Shown here piece by piece: positions 20,956 to 29,048 of a DNA stretch of 36,981 bases. Source of the stretch: a virus. The stretch spans positions 1 to 36,981 of the IMG/VR virus record IMGVR_UViG_3300042402_003745. The stretch is one strand, 5' to 3'. The notes below the pieces were generated by a model. It worked only from the letters and a program-made list of their open reading frames with translations. It was not told where the DNA came from and searched no databases. Within the stretch, counting starts at the first letter, position 1; each line of letters starts with the position of its first letter. The translations under genes and the position numbers were made by a program.

Positions 20956-21417
20956 TCATTTTATATATGAAGCTGCGTTTTTACGATTTTCTGCTACGTC
21001 TACTCTTGTTACATAGACTCTTTCTTCAGTTTCCTTTCTTACAAACTGATCTACTTTTTCAAAGACGTACTTTGCAAACTGTTCAGCACCTACTGCTGGT
21101 ATTACTCTTAATTGAATAATTCGCTCCTCGTGCATTAATTTAAACTGAGGCAGAAAAGGATCATCTTCAGCAACTACTGTTGTGTGATCAAACATATAAT
21201 CAAACCACTCTTTTGGGTTGTGGCCATCAATCTTTCCATTAGCTCTTTTCATTCCACCAAAGTCCCAAACCCAATTTCTGTGATCTAACTCTCCTTCAAA
21301 ATATACTTTAATCTCTACATCATAACCGTGAAGATACTTACAGTGAGTACCATCTGCTTTCCACTGTCTGAATACAGTAGAGAAGCCGTCGAAGACTTTA
21401 CTTGATTGGAATTTCAT
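20956..21417 (-). CDS. queD: 6-carboxytetrahydropterin synthase QueD-like
   Basis: The 153-residue T-fold protein reads FSTVFRQWKADGTHCKYLHGYDV (12-34), NWVWDFGGMK (48-57), MFDHTTVVAEDDP (75-87) and ends with EQFAKYVFEKVDQF and VTRVDVAENRKNAA. It matches a QueD branch in which the first His ligand and the second His of HGH are replaced (FRQW, HGY), while Cys26 and His30 remain, so zinc binding may differ. It makes 6-carboxytetrahydropterin from dihydroneopterin triphosphate for QueE. The gene is just upstream of queE. Confidence 0.88.
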   Translation of the reverse strand: MKFQSSKVFDGFSTVFRQWKADGTHCKYLHGYDVEIKVYFEGELDHRNWVWDFGGMKRANGKIDGHNPKEWFDYMFDHTTVVAEDDPFLPQFKLMHEERIIQLRVIPAVGAEQFAKYVFEKVDQFVRKETEERVYVTRVDVAENRKNAASYIK

Positions 21418-21438
21418 AAAACTAAATTTAAAACGAAC

Positions 21439-21636
21439 TTACGTAGACTTTTTCAAATGACAAAATTCTTTTTTTATTTCTTCAATTCCTTGATTATGAG
21501 GGGGATCAAAGGGACAATGCCTACATTTACTACCACAACAGAATCCTCTTTCTAAGAGGTATAGGGCCGTAAAAACGACCCTGTTACCATCTAAATAATA
21601 ATGCTTGCCTTCTTCAAATTCCTTAACAATTGGCAT
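21439..21636 (-). CDS. DUF5522-like Cys-rich protein
   Basis: The 65-residue protein contains ERGFCCGSKCRHCPFDP (residues 29-45), the cysteine pattern of DUF5522 (CCGxxCRHCP), a short bacterial and phage family of unknown role, probably metal-binding. It lies one base after the ribonucleotide reductase stop and upstream of queD, so it connects the two functional groups. It is not QueC, which is much larger and has an ATP-pyrophosphatase P-loop. Confidence 0.78.
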   Translation of the reverse strand: MPIVKEFEEGKHYYLDGNRVVFTALYLLERGFCCGSKCRHCPFDPPHNQGIEEIKKEFCHLKKST

Positions 21637-21637
21637 C

Positions 21638-23494
21638 TTAGACTATTTCACAAGCACCTCCTGCACAAGCAGCTTCACCTTTTAGGTCGGTATTGTCATT
21701 ATATTCAACTACCTGAGATAGATCAATATTATGTAGACTACCTAACTTCTGCTCATATTCTTCTTTAGTTGAATCTTCGAAAGGCGCTTGAATATAACTA
21801 TGATCTGAAAATGGAAGTACTGACAAACCGTTGTAGAACTTTCTATTCTCCCACATCCACTTACCTACAACTTCCCACTCATCATCTTTTATTGATACTG
21901 TAGCTGATATATTATGTGTGTTACTACCGTTTCTATGTCCAGGTTTAATCCAGTTTTGATAGAAATGTTTAACTCTTTCAAGAAGATCCAAAGCTGATTC
22001 GTGTCTTAGAATAGAACCTTCTGGTGCTTTCTGTGGTACAGAGATTACAGCAGTGTCATGTGGACGGAAGTACTCATCTTCAACAAGCTCTGGATGATGA
22101 ATAGCTAGGTAGGTGTAGATAGCTTCATTCTTACCTACTCTGATTCTACGAACGTAGTAATCATTGTGCCAAGCATGGATACCACTTGAAGTACCTAAAG
22201 TAAGAGAGGAAGTACCTGAAGGTTTGATTGTAGTACATCTAGCAGCTGCATTGATGCCTAACAGCTTAGCCACTCTCTCATTCTCTACTTTTACAATTTC
22301 TGCTGCTTGCTTGAGATCAAGTTTCTGTGCAGCTCCAGATCCAATACCTGTCATACCTACACCAATCAAAGCATCCTTTTCAGTAGTACGTTGCCATACT
22401 GGTCTTAGATAATGGAAGTTAGTGTAAGAAGCTTGTAGAGTACCAATGAATGTTGCTGCTTTTACTCTAGCATTAAGATCGTCTTGATCTACAACATCAC
22501 TAACATTTACTTCACATAGGTTACAGAATTGAAAAGGACGTAGTGCAATTTCGCAACATGGGTTAGTTCCCCAGTCCTTGTCGTTGTTAAAATAAATACC
22601 GGGTTCACCAGCTCCACTAGCTTTGATCTTTTCCCAAAGACCAAAGAAAAAGTCCTCAGTTACTTTACTTCTAAGAAGTACTGCTGAGTTATTTGCACGT
22701 CCTCGTTGAGGATGGAGCTCCCACCAAGAACCTGACTTTGCTGAAATCATCTCTTCATCGTCAGCACTAAACAAACTAATCAATGCTGCTCTACGAATAC
22801 CACCTGCAAGTACTGCATCTGCGATGTGACAGATGATATCGTGTACTTCAATTGGCTTTAACTTTTCGTTATCTTGTTTAGAATCTAAGATACCTTGTAC
22901 TTTAATTAAACATTCTTTTAAAGGCTGAGGACCAGGTGCTTTACCACCTGAAGTAATTAAGGCTGCACCTTTTGGACGAATATCTGAGAAATCAAACACC
23001 GGAGTAGTGCCGCCTTCAAAGTAAGATTTAACAAGCACCTTAACAGCATCTGCCCAACCTTCAATACTATCACCTATCAAGAATCTTCTATTCTTCTTTG
23101 GATCGGGTTTTCTGATTTCAGGTAGTTTCTCAATGTGGTGATACTGAACTGAGTATCCAACTCCTGTACCTCCTAACAAAAGAAACATAGTTTCACCAAA
23201 AGCTCTCCAATCGTCAATTGGTAAGTAAGCACAGTTGTAGATACGGTTAGGACTGATTTCAATAGGTTTACCTGCAAACTGCATTGAACGCATTGAAGGC
23301 AGTGCCTTTTTATCATAAACGAAACTATAAGCATTCTCAATTTCATCAGCAAGATGAGGAAATTTTGCAAGGTGCATGTTCTTATTCCTACTAACTAAGT
23401 CATTCCAAGTTTCTCTTCTTTGTAATTCAGGAACGTACTTGCTGTACTTCATGTAGACAGTGATGTCCGATAGAATGCTCTGCGAAATGTCCAT
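21638..23494 (-). CDS. nrdJ: adenosylcobalamin-dependent ribonucleotide reductase (class II)
   Basis: The 618-residue protein resembles the monomeric B12-dependent reductase of Lactobacillus. Key cysteines can be placed: Cys88 (N-terminal redox Cys), Cys313 in NPCCEI (radical Cys), Cys324 in FCNL (11 residues later, as in the known enzyme), and Cys610 and Cys615 in the C-terminal CAGGACEIV, which carry reducing power in. It turns ribonucleoside triphosphates into dNTPs without oxygen. No B12 synthesis is encoded, so host cobalamin is needed. It is shorter than the 739-residue reference. Confidence 0.93.
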   Translation of the reverse strand: MDISQSILSDITVYMKYSKYVPELQRRETWNDLVSRNKNMHLAKFPHLADEIENAYSFVYDKKALPSMRSMQFAGKPIEISPNRIYNCAYLPIDDWRAFGETMFLLLGGTGVGYSVQYHHIEKLPEIRKPDPKKNRRFLIGDSIEGWADAVKVLVKSYFEGGTTPVFDFSDIRPKGAALITSGGKAPGPQPLKECLIKVQGILDSKQDNEKLKPIEVHDIICHIADAVLAGGIRRAALISLFSADDEEMISAKSGSWWELHPQRGRANNSAVLLRSKVTEDFFFGLWEKIKASGAGEPGIYFNNDKDWGTNPCCEIALRPFQFCNLCEVNVSDVVDQDDLNARVKAATFIGTLQASYTNFHYLRPVWQRTTEKDALIGVGMTGIGSGAAQKLDLKQAAEIVKVENERVAKLLGINAAARCTTIKPSGTSSLTLGTSSGIHAWHNDYYVRRIRVGKNEAIYTYLAIHHPELVEDEYFRPHDTAVISVPQKAPEGSILRHESALDLLERVKHFYQNWIKPGHRNGSNTHNISATVSIKDDEWEVVGKWMWENRKFYNGLSVLPFSDHSYIQAPFEDSTKEEYEQKLGSLHNIDLSQVVEYNDNTDLKGEAACAGGACEIV

Positions 23495-23534
23495 TTCAGT
23501 TTTAAGTTTTAGTTTTTTAGAGATAGGTTATGCA

Positions 23535-23558
23535 CCCGAAAGTGTATCTTTTTTCGGG
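23535..23558 (-). promoter_or_regulatory. hairpin upstream of nrdJ
   Basis: CCCGAAA (minus-strand 5' arm, complement of 23552-23558) pairs over 7 bp with TTTCGGG (complement of 23535-23541) around a 10-base loop, 41 bp upstream of the nrdJ start. No T-run follows, so attenuation or mRNA stability is more likely than termination. The leader is too short for a B12 riboswitch. Confidence 0.45.
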
Positions 23559-23591
23559 AGAGGTTCAAAACCTGTTAATAATTGTTACTGA

Positions 23592-23801
23592 TTATCCAGG
23601 CAGTACACCCTCTTCGAAGAGCTTGCCTAAATATGTATCCGTTACCTTAGGAGGTGTAAAAAGAGGATCAGCTTCGTTTAGAGCAACTAGATTGTTAACT
23701 CCAGCTCTCTCCATATTAAAAACGAACTCTTCATAAGTGTCCTGAACAACAGGAGGTCCGAATGCGGACTTTTTCTCTTCATACAAGGTAAGCAGACTCA
23801 T
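23592..23801 (-). CDS. hypothetical small protein
   Basis: The 69-residue protein contains two similar acidic segments, PPVVQDTYEEFVFNM and PPKVTDTYLGKLFEE, which look like a short internal repeat. It is otherwise unrecognised. It is set off by gaps on both sides, and a CTATTTATT motif lies 19 bp upstream, so it could start a transcript that leads into nrdJ. Confidence 0.5.
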   Translation of the reverse strand: MSLLTLYEEKKSAFGPPVVQDTYEEFVFNMERAGVNNLVALNEADPLFTPPKVTDTYLGKLFEEGVLPG

Positions 23802-23819
23802 ATTCTCGTGATTTGTGTT

Positions 23820-23828
23820 AATAAATAG
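23820..23828 (-). promoter_or_regulatory. CTATTTATT motif
   Basis: This copy of the recurring motif is 19 bp upstream of the ATG at 23801, in the gap after the helicase gene. Confidence 0.35.
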
Positions 23829-23830
23829 CG

Positions 23831-25213
23831 TTATTTCGCTAATTCGAAGAATTTTTGCTGTAGATAATTTCTTTCTTCACTACTAAAACTAGATGGTGTG
23901 TTTGTCTTAACTACAGCATTTCCATTTTCATTTAGACCTAACTCCTCTTCTCCCAACTCGTTAGCACTAATATCTATGTGACCATTGTTTGTGTTTATCT
24001 TGGCAGAGTAGGTCATACCGTCAGATCCATACCTATTTTTCATAATATGTATCCTACCTGTGCCGTTTACTTTGTCTGCCCTTTTTCTTGATAGTGATAT
24101 TGCAAAATCAGCAATCATCATTTTATTATAGGATCCAGCTGCCTTATCACCTTCAATAATATCGTCTTTGGCACCTGCTCTGTTTACTTGAGATACAGTC
24201 CAAATTGGTACATTTAGTTCTCTTGCCATTCCTTTTGTTGATGTATAAACATCATCTATCTCATCCTTTCTATCAATAGACTTTCTCTTAGACTTTAGTA
24301 AGTCAACATAGTCTATGATTACTAGATCAGGAGGATAACCTAAATCTCTACATTTCTGAATGTGTGATTCTATATTAGCAATAGATGCTTTACCCATTGC
24401 AAATTCCTTAATAATGAGTTTACCAGTTACTTTCCCAACAATTTCGTCAATCTCACTTCTATGTTTGTGTAGATCTTGAACTCCAATTCCTGTGAATACA
24501 GAGTCGTATCTCCTTCCTACATAGAACTCTGAAAGCTCTAATGTGTAGTGACAAACATTAAAACCCATCGATGCAGCTTTAGCTCCTATATTGACTAAGA
24601 ACCAACTCTTACCTCCACCTGGATTACCAAACACTAAACCTAAATCACCAGCACCTAAACCACCCATAAGCAGTTCGTTTAGGTGTTCCCATGAAGTTGG
24701 TATTGCTTTCCTTTCTTCTTCTCTATACCTTACTTCAGTATCCTTTTCATACTCATGACCAATGTTCTTATCTTGACCAGCTTTAAGAGCTGTGTCAATT
24801 AGATATCTAATATCATCGTACTGTCCTTTTTCTAATAAGTCCACTGATGAGAGTAGTGCTTTCTTTAATTGTTGATTCTTACAAAAGTTACTAAACTCTT
24901 GCTCAACATATTCTCTATCTTCATTACTAGCTTTGTATGATTCTTTTAACTGTTCTATTACAGAGATCTTAAGAACGTCATTATCTATTTTCTTTACCTC
25001 AACTTGCAGTGCATCTAGGGTTGGAGTTGCGTGGTACTTGTAAAAATATTTTAATATTTCTTCTACTATCCATTTGTGTGCTGGATTATCAAAATAATCC
25101 TCTTCTAGTATATCATGTATGCCTTGTAGAAACTCTCTATGTTTAAGTAAACTTGAAAGAACCTTTATTTGAAATCCAACACCGTAAGCGTTAAGATGAT
25201 TTAATACTGCCAT
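23831..25213 (-). CDS. replicative DNA helicase (DnaB/gp41-like)
   Basis: The 460-residue protein has a short N-terminal helical domain, then a RecA-type ATPase: Walker A GNPGGGKS (196-203), Walker B LVIIDYVDLL (297-306), and SQVNRAGAKDD near 342, with an Arg-containing KNRYGSDG near 393 typical of DnaB-type hexamers. It unwinds DNA at the fork. It carries no primase domain; no primase was recognised in the window. Confidence 0.92.
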   Translation of the reverse strand: MAVLNHLNAYGVGFQIKVLSSLLKHREFLQGIHDILEEDYFDNPAHKWIVEEILKYFYKYHATPTLDALQVEVKKIDNDVLKISVIEQLKESYKASNEDREYVEQEFSNFCKNQQLKKALLSSVDLLEKGQYDDIRYLIDTALKAGQDKNIGHEYEKDTEVRYREEERKAIPTSWEHLNELLMGGLGAGDLGLVFGNPGGGKSWFLVNIGAKAASMGFNVCHYTLELSEFYVGRRYDSVFTGIGVQDLHKHRSEIDEIVGKVTGKLIIKEFAMGKASIANIESHIQKCRDLGYPPDLVIIDYVDLLKSKRKSIDRKDEIDDVYTSTKGMARELNVPIWTVSQVNRAGAKDDIIEGDKAAGSYNKMMIADFAISLSRKRADKVNGTGRIHIMKNRYGSDGMTYSAKINTNNGHIDISANELGEEELGLNENGNAVVKTNTPSSFSSEERNYLQQKFFELAK

Positions 25214-25245
25214 AACTTAATTTTCAATAATGTACTAATGTTTAA

Positions 25246-26265
25246 TTAATTTTCCAACTGATAGTCTTTCAATTTTGCAAAAGTTTCACTTAGCCAGATT
25301 TGTGGATTAAGTAAGCTCTTACCTAACTGATCTTCATTACAAAGTTTTAAGAACGTTTGCGGATCATAATTAGAATTTGGATTAGAAACCATGTAGTCTA
25401 ACCTCATAACATCCTCTTCAGGAATGTTTGGTTCTCTTAGATCCATCAATTGTTTATTAATTAAAAGCTGATGTCTGTAATTGTAAACATCTCTATACTT
25501 ACCTGCTTTATTTTCCGACTCTTGAATTAGATCTGTTAATGAAACTGTTTCTTCATTCTTGAGTTCGGGATACAATTTTATTAGAGTTTTGAGAGCTATT
25601 CCTTTCACACCTGGAACGTTGTCACCTTTGTCACCTACTATGACTTTGTGAGTTAGGAAATTGTTAGGATGAACACCAAACTCTTTTACAACTGTATCAG
25701 TATAGTAGATTGTTTTCTTAACAGGAGAGAAGATTGAAATATTCTCATTAACTAACTGAAGATAGTCTTGATCTGTTGAAAGTATTACAACCTTCTCTTT
25801 GAATTGCTTTGCAAGATATCCAATCACATCATCTGCTTCTATCTTATCTATTGCAACAAGATCAACTGGTAAACACTTGAGATAATCTATAAGTCTAATA
25901 ATCTGTTGAGTAATAGCTTCAGATTCTTCTTCTTGATTATCAAATGCATCCCAGTTTGTAATTTTAGTTATGTGTCTGTTAGCTTTGTATTCAGGATACA
26001 AATATCTCTTGTTTGTTGATCCACCCTGTCCATCAAACACAAGTATAACACGAGTTGGTTCTATATGCCTAATTACAGAGCCAACAGACTTTAAGTAACC
26101 TGATAGACCACCTATGTGGTTACCAGTTGGATTAATATGGTGTATTGCTGCAAAGCTTCTAAGAAAAGTATTTAATGAATCTACTAAGAGTATTTTACTA
26201 TTCTTATGCTGTGTTTGTTTCTCTTGATCCTCTATCTGTTTGAATATCTCCTTGTAGTCTCTCAC
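25246..26265 (-). CDS. 5'-3' exonuclease / flap nuclease (RNase H-like)
   Basis: The 339-residue protein has the FEN-type metal motifs: LLVDSLNTF (26-34), ILVFDGQGG near 78-86, KIEADDVIGYL near 140-150, LSTDQDYLQLV near 162-171, and a helix-hairpin-helix region VGDKGDNVPGVKGIALKTLIK near 213-233. It is like T4 RNase H, which removes RNA primers. It overlaps the upstream glycosylase gene by 62 bp, more than any other pair here, with no good later ATG. Confidence 0.88.
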   Translation of the reverse strand: MRDYKEIFKQIEDQEKQTQHKNSKILLVDSLNTFLRSFAAIHHINPTGNHIGGLSGYLKSVGSVIRHIEPTRVILVFDGQGGSTNKRYLYPEYKANRHITKITNWDAFDNQEEESEAITQQIIRLIDYLKCLPVDLVAIDKIEADDVIGYLAKQFKEKVVILSTDQDYLQLVNENISIFSPVKKTIYYTDTVVKEFGVHPNNFLTHKVIVGDKGDNVPGVKGIALKTLIKLYPELKNEETVSLTDLIQESENKAGKYRDVYNYRHQLLINKQLMDLREPNIPEEDVMRLDYMVSNPNSNYDPQTFLKLCNEDQLGKSLLNPQIWLSETFAKLKDYQLEN

Positions 26266-26647
26266 GTTCTTTTTTTTGTTTTGATAAAGGATTAGCTAAT
26301 CTATCAGCTATGCGCTCACTTACTATTTTGATATCTTTTTCAGTAGGATGATAGTTGTTCATTAGATGACTCGGTACACCATCCCACGAACTCAGATAAC
26401 TCTGAACATTGAATCCTCTCTCTCTACATTCGTTGTAAAGCTCTATGTATCTATCCTTGAGATACCCAAGTTTATCATAAAAGAATGATACATGACCCTT
26501 ACCAAGAGTAAATTCCTTAGGAGCTGTTTTAAGATTGTATCTACCTCTTGATACGACATTGGGTATTCTTTTTAATTCTCTATGTTCAGCCATCAAATGC
26601 TTATCAGTAAGCTGCTTGACAGGTATGCCAATATTAATCCTAGTCAT
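26204..26647 (-). CDS. denV: pyrimidine dimer DNA glycosylase (T4 endonuclease V-like)
   Basis: Started at the ATG at 26647, the 147-residue protein begins MTRINIG and has HLMAEHRELKRIP (17-29), the T4 endonuclease V layout. The catalytic N-terminal Thr2 and the acid Glu24 (Glu23 in T4, one insertion here) are present, as is LGKGHVSFFYDKLGYLKDRYIEL near 53-75. It excises cyclobutane pyrimidine dimers and nicks the strand. The open frame to 26713 would bury Thr2, so the later start is right. It fits a phage exposed to sunlight. Confidence 0.93.
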   Translation of the reverse strand: MTRINIGIPVKQLTDKHLMAEHRELKRIPNVVSRGRYNLKTAPKEFTLGKGHVSFFYDKLGYLKDRYIELYNECRERGFNVQSYLSSWDGVPSHLMNNYHPTEKDIKIVSERIADRLANPLSKQKKERERLQGDIQTDRGSRETNTA

Positions 26648-26669
26648 AACTTTTATTTTAAATATACTA

Positions 26670-27737
26670 CTATTCTGTTTCAGTAGCATCGAAGATATCT
26701 CTATTATCTTCATCGGATTCTATAACAACCTCAAAGTCTGTACTACCAAGTGCTTTTAACCAATCTTTAGAATGTTGCTTTTTATAAGCATCTATTGCTT
26801 GCTTAGTGTCGTCAATAAATCCGTGTGCAGTCATAATAACCTTACCTACTGATGTTACATCGTTAACGTGGTTTTTATCACAACTGATCTTTGTACGTTT
26901 TGCAAACTCTATTTCCTTACCACCTTTAGTAGCCTTGATCTTATTTGTACCTGAGTTTGTAACGTTACCGAATGTAATAATTAGACTTGAGTCGAAGTAC
27001 ATTGTATCACCACCTTTGTTCTTCATCTTAGGTTGTGCCATAATGTTTTCAGCCTTAGCAACCCAAATCTTATTCACAGCAACCATAGTATTTGTGTATG
27101 GTTGTGATTGCTTTCTTGAAAGAACAATCTTTTGATTAATGAAGTTACCAAACTGCTGAGACATTGCTCCTGCATTCCACTCATTGTTGTTCTTGTTTGA
27201 TTCAACACTAAGTCTACAAGGAATTGAACCTACACTATCCCAAAAGAAACAAAGGTCGTAAGGTAGTCTACCGTTCTTCTGTTCATCCAATAAGTCGGCA
27301 ATAAAGGCTGCTACATCTTCAATTGTGTTTAATCTTTCTCTATCTACATAAATAAAGAATCCTTTGTAGTCACTTACTTCACCATCTGCATCAGGTACAC
27401 CTTCAAATTGTAATCCCATTTGCTTTGCATGTTCCCAATTCCACTTCATCTCTGTGATAATGAACACAGGAAGTATTCCCATCTTCTGACAGTTTACAGC
27501 TGCTTCTAACAATGCTGTAGTCTTTCCTGTATCCGAATGACCTCTAAGAAGAGTAATGTGTCCAATTGGTATTCCTGGAACTGATAGACAGTTTTGAAAG
27601 GCTTGTGATAGTGGAATCCACTTTTGTTCTTTCATCTTTATAGAAGTACTTGAAAGATTCTTCGATTTGATAAACTTATCAAGATCAAAAGAACCCTTCA
27701 ATGCATCTCCTATGTTTTCATTCAACGATTTAGCCAT
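26670..27737 (-). CDS. uvsX: RecA/UvsX-like recombinase
   Basis: The 355-residue protein has IPIGHITLLRGHSDTGKTTAL (57-76) with Walker A at 66-73, a Walker B-like LCFFWDSVGSI around 147-157, and a middle matching the UvsX/RecA core. It forms filaments on single-stranded DNA for recombination-dependent replication. It is encoded next to a gp32-like protein and a repair glycosylase. The C-terminus is acidic (ESDEDNRDIFDATETE), usual in recombinases. Confidence 0.88.
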   Translation of the reverse strand: MAKSLNENIGDALKGSFDLDKFIKSKNLSSTSIKMKEQKWIPLSQAFQNCLSVPGIPIGHITLLRGHSDTGKTTALLEAAVNCQKMGILPVFIITEMKWNWEHAKQMGLQFEGVPDADGEVSDYKGFFIYVDRERLNTIEDVAAFIADLLDEQKNGRLPYDLCFFWDSVGSIPCRLSVESNKNNNEWNAGAMSQQFGNFINQKIVLSRKQSQPYTNTMVAVNKIWVAKAENIMAQPKMKNKGGDTMYFDSSLIITFGNVTNSGTNKIKATKGGKEIEFAKRTKISCDKNHVNDVTSVGKVIMTAHGFIDDTKQAIDAYKKQHSKDWLKALGSTDFEVVIESDEDNRDIFDATETE

Positions 27738-27752
27738 AAAATTTATTCTGTA

Positions 27753-28559
27753 TTAGAACGGTGATTTAAAGAGAGCATCAAATTCATCATCTACACTCTT
27801 CTTTGGTGTGTTAAGTGCAAATGCTGCTGGTTGTTCTTTTTCTTCTACCTTAGCTTCCGCTGCAGGTGCTGCTGGCTCTTCGGTTTCAGGATTCAACCAA
27901 CCTAACAAAGACTCTTTCATTTCGTCGTAAGAATACTTCTTAAAAATACTAAACGGCTCAGGTTGTGTGTTCAACCATTTTTGTACTTCATCAGCACTCT
28001 CAGAAAGAGCAGTGATCTTAGTACGAACACGTACTTTAGACTGATTGAAGCTTGTACCATTTGTCTCAGGTCCAGTTGTTTCAATTGTAATGTCGCGACC
28101 TTGAATAGGATCTGTGTAATCTCCTACATCTGGGTCATCAGCAATGCTCAACAACTCTTGATAAACCTGTTTTCCAAACTCCCACAGACGAACTCCTTTC
28201 TCTTCTTCACCTCTAACAACAACAGGAGCAAACACTCTCATCTTAGGTTCTAACTTCTTTGCAAGTGACCAATTATCCTTATCACTTGTCTGTCTTAATT
28301 GTTTTGCAAATTCTACAATTGGGTCTTTCTCTCCAAAGTTTGCAAGAGAGATCATTGTACGATTTCCAATACCGTAGTGTACAAAAACTTCCTTAAAAGG
28401 ATTTGATTTGTCGTAAACAGAAGGTACGATACGTACGCTGTGTTTACCAATTGTGGGTTTCCAAAGGATTAAGGACATATCTCTTTTCTGTCCACCACCC
28501 TGTCGTTGATTCTGAAGAGCACTCAGTTTGCTCTTAATTGCGCTAAGATCCATAGCCAT
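27753..28559 (-). CDS. single-stranded DNA-binding protein (gp32-like)
   Basis: The 268-residue protein has a basic N-terminus (IKSKLSALQNQRQGGGQKR), a core with WKPTIGKHSVRIVPS near 33-47 and VFVHYGIG, and a C-terminal part with Glu/Ala/Pro-rich linker and an acidic, aromatic tip (DDEFDALFKSPF). That three-part design, self-binding basic end, OB core and acidic partner-binding tail, is that of T4 gp32. No zinc-binding CxxC set is visible, unlike T4. It lies directly upstream of the recombinase gene. Confidence 0.85.
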   Translation of the reverse strand: MAMDLSAIKSKLSALQNQRQGGGQKRDMSLILWKPTIGKHSVRIVPSVYDKSNPFKEVFVHYGIGNRTMISLANFGEKDPIVEFAKQLRQTSDKDNWSLAKKLEPKMRVFAPVVVRGEEEKGVRLWEFGKQVYQELLSIADDPDVGDYTDPIQGRDITIETTGPETNGTSFNQSKVRVRTKITALSESADEVQKWLNTQPEPFSIFKKYSYDEMKESLLGWLNPETEEPAAPAAEAKVEEKEQPAAFALNTPKKSVDDEFDALFKSPF

Positions 28560-28576
28560 ATTGTGATTTTTTGTTT

Positions 28577-28592
28577 TCTATACGAACATAGA
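28577..28592 (-). promoter_or_regulatory. TTCG-loop hairpin in the ssDNA-binding protein leader
   Basis: On the minus strand TCTATG-TTCG-TATAGA forms a 6-bp stem (one G-U) capped by a UUCG tetraloop, 17 bp before the start codon of the gp32-like gene, followed by an A-rich run. T4 gp32 represses its own mRNA at a structured leader, so this is a candidate operator. Confidence 0.4.
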
Positions 28593-28613
28593 GAAAATAA
28601 TTCAAACAAACAA

Positions 28614-29033
28614 CTATGCTGCTACGATTTTATAAATCTTTGTTGTAAGTTTTTTTAGATCTTCTCCTTGTGTGAGTAAGACTGTGTTTCTATAGTGTGA
28701 CCAGTCTATTCTAAACGAAGTATCCAACACCCCTTCGTTTAAACTTTTAATTAGTAGATTCAAACTGTTGATTGTGTACAGTGTGTTGGTCTCTTTCTTT
28801 CTATGTAGCAGTATTGTGTTAGGAAGAATTTTAGCACTACCATCTTGCACCTCTATATTATAGGTACAAAGTAGCTCGTCGGAGTCTTGAGATTCCAAAA
28901 CGAAAATTTTATTATACATGATTACGTACTCTCTCTTGATCGTATCTAATGTTTCATCAAGCTTGGTTCTAGAGGAGAACGTGCAAAAAAGCTTATTCTT
29001 CAATTGCTCCTGTGTTAATTCCAAATATTCCAT
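28614..29033 (-). CDS. hypothetical protein between replication genes
   Basis: The 139-residue protein is mixed alpha/beta with a beta-rich middle (YVIMYNKIFVLESQDSDELLCTYNIEVQ) and no recognised motif. It lies between the gp32-like gene and the divergent polymerase-like gene. A CTATTTATT motif directly abuts its ATG. A replication accessory role is suggested by position only. Confidence 0.5.
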   Translation of the reverse strand: MEYLELTQEQLKNKLFCTFSSRTKLDETLDTIKREYVIMYNKIFVLESQDSDELLCTYNIEVQDGSAKILPNTILLHRKKETNTLYTINSLNLLIKSLNEGVLDTSFRIDWSHYRNTVLLTQGEDLKKLTTKIYKIVAA

Positions 29034-29042
29034 AATAAATAG
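29034..29042 (-). promoter_or_regulatory. CTATTTATT motif
   Basis: This copy abuts the ATG at 29033 directly, with no space for a leader, which argues either for a leaderless transcript or a role in translation. Confidence 0.25.
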
Positions 29043-29048
29043 TAGTAA

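Noticed and set aside
21439-21636. QueC homologue completing the preQ0 pathway
   Set aside because: The protein is only 65 residues and matches the DUF5522 cysteine pattern; it lacks the ATP-pyrophosphatase loop of QueC.
23495-23591. Cobalamin riboswitch before nrdJ
   Set aside because: The gap is under 100 bp, too short for that riboswitch, and no B12-box was seen.
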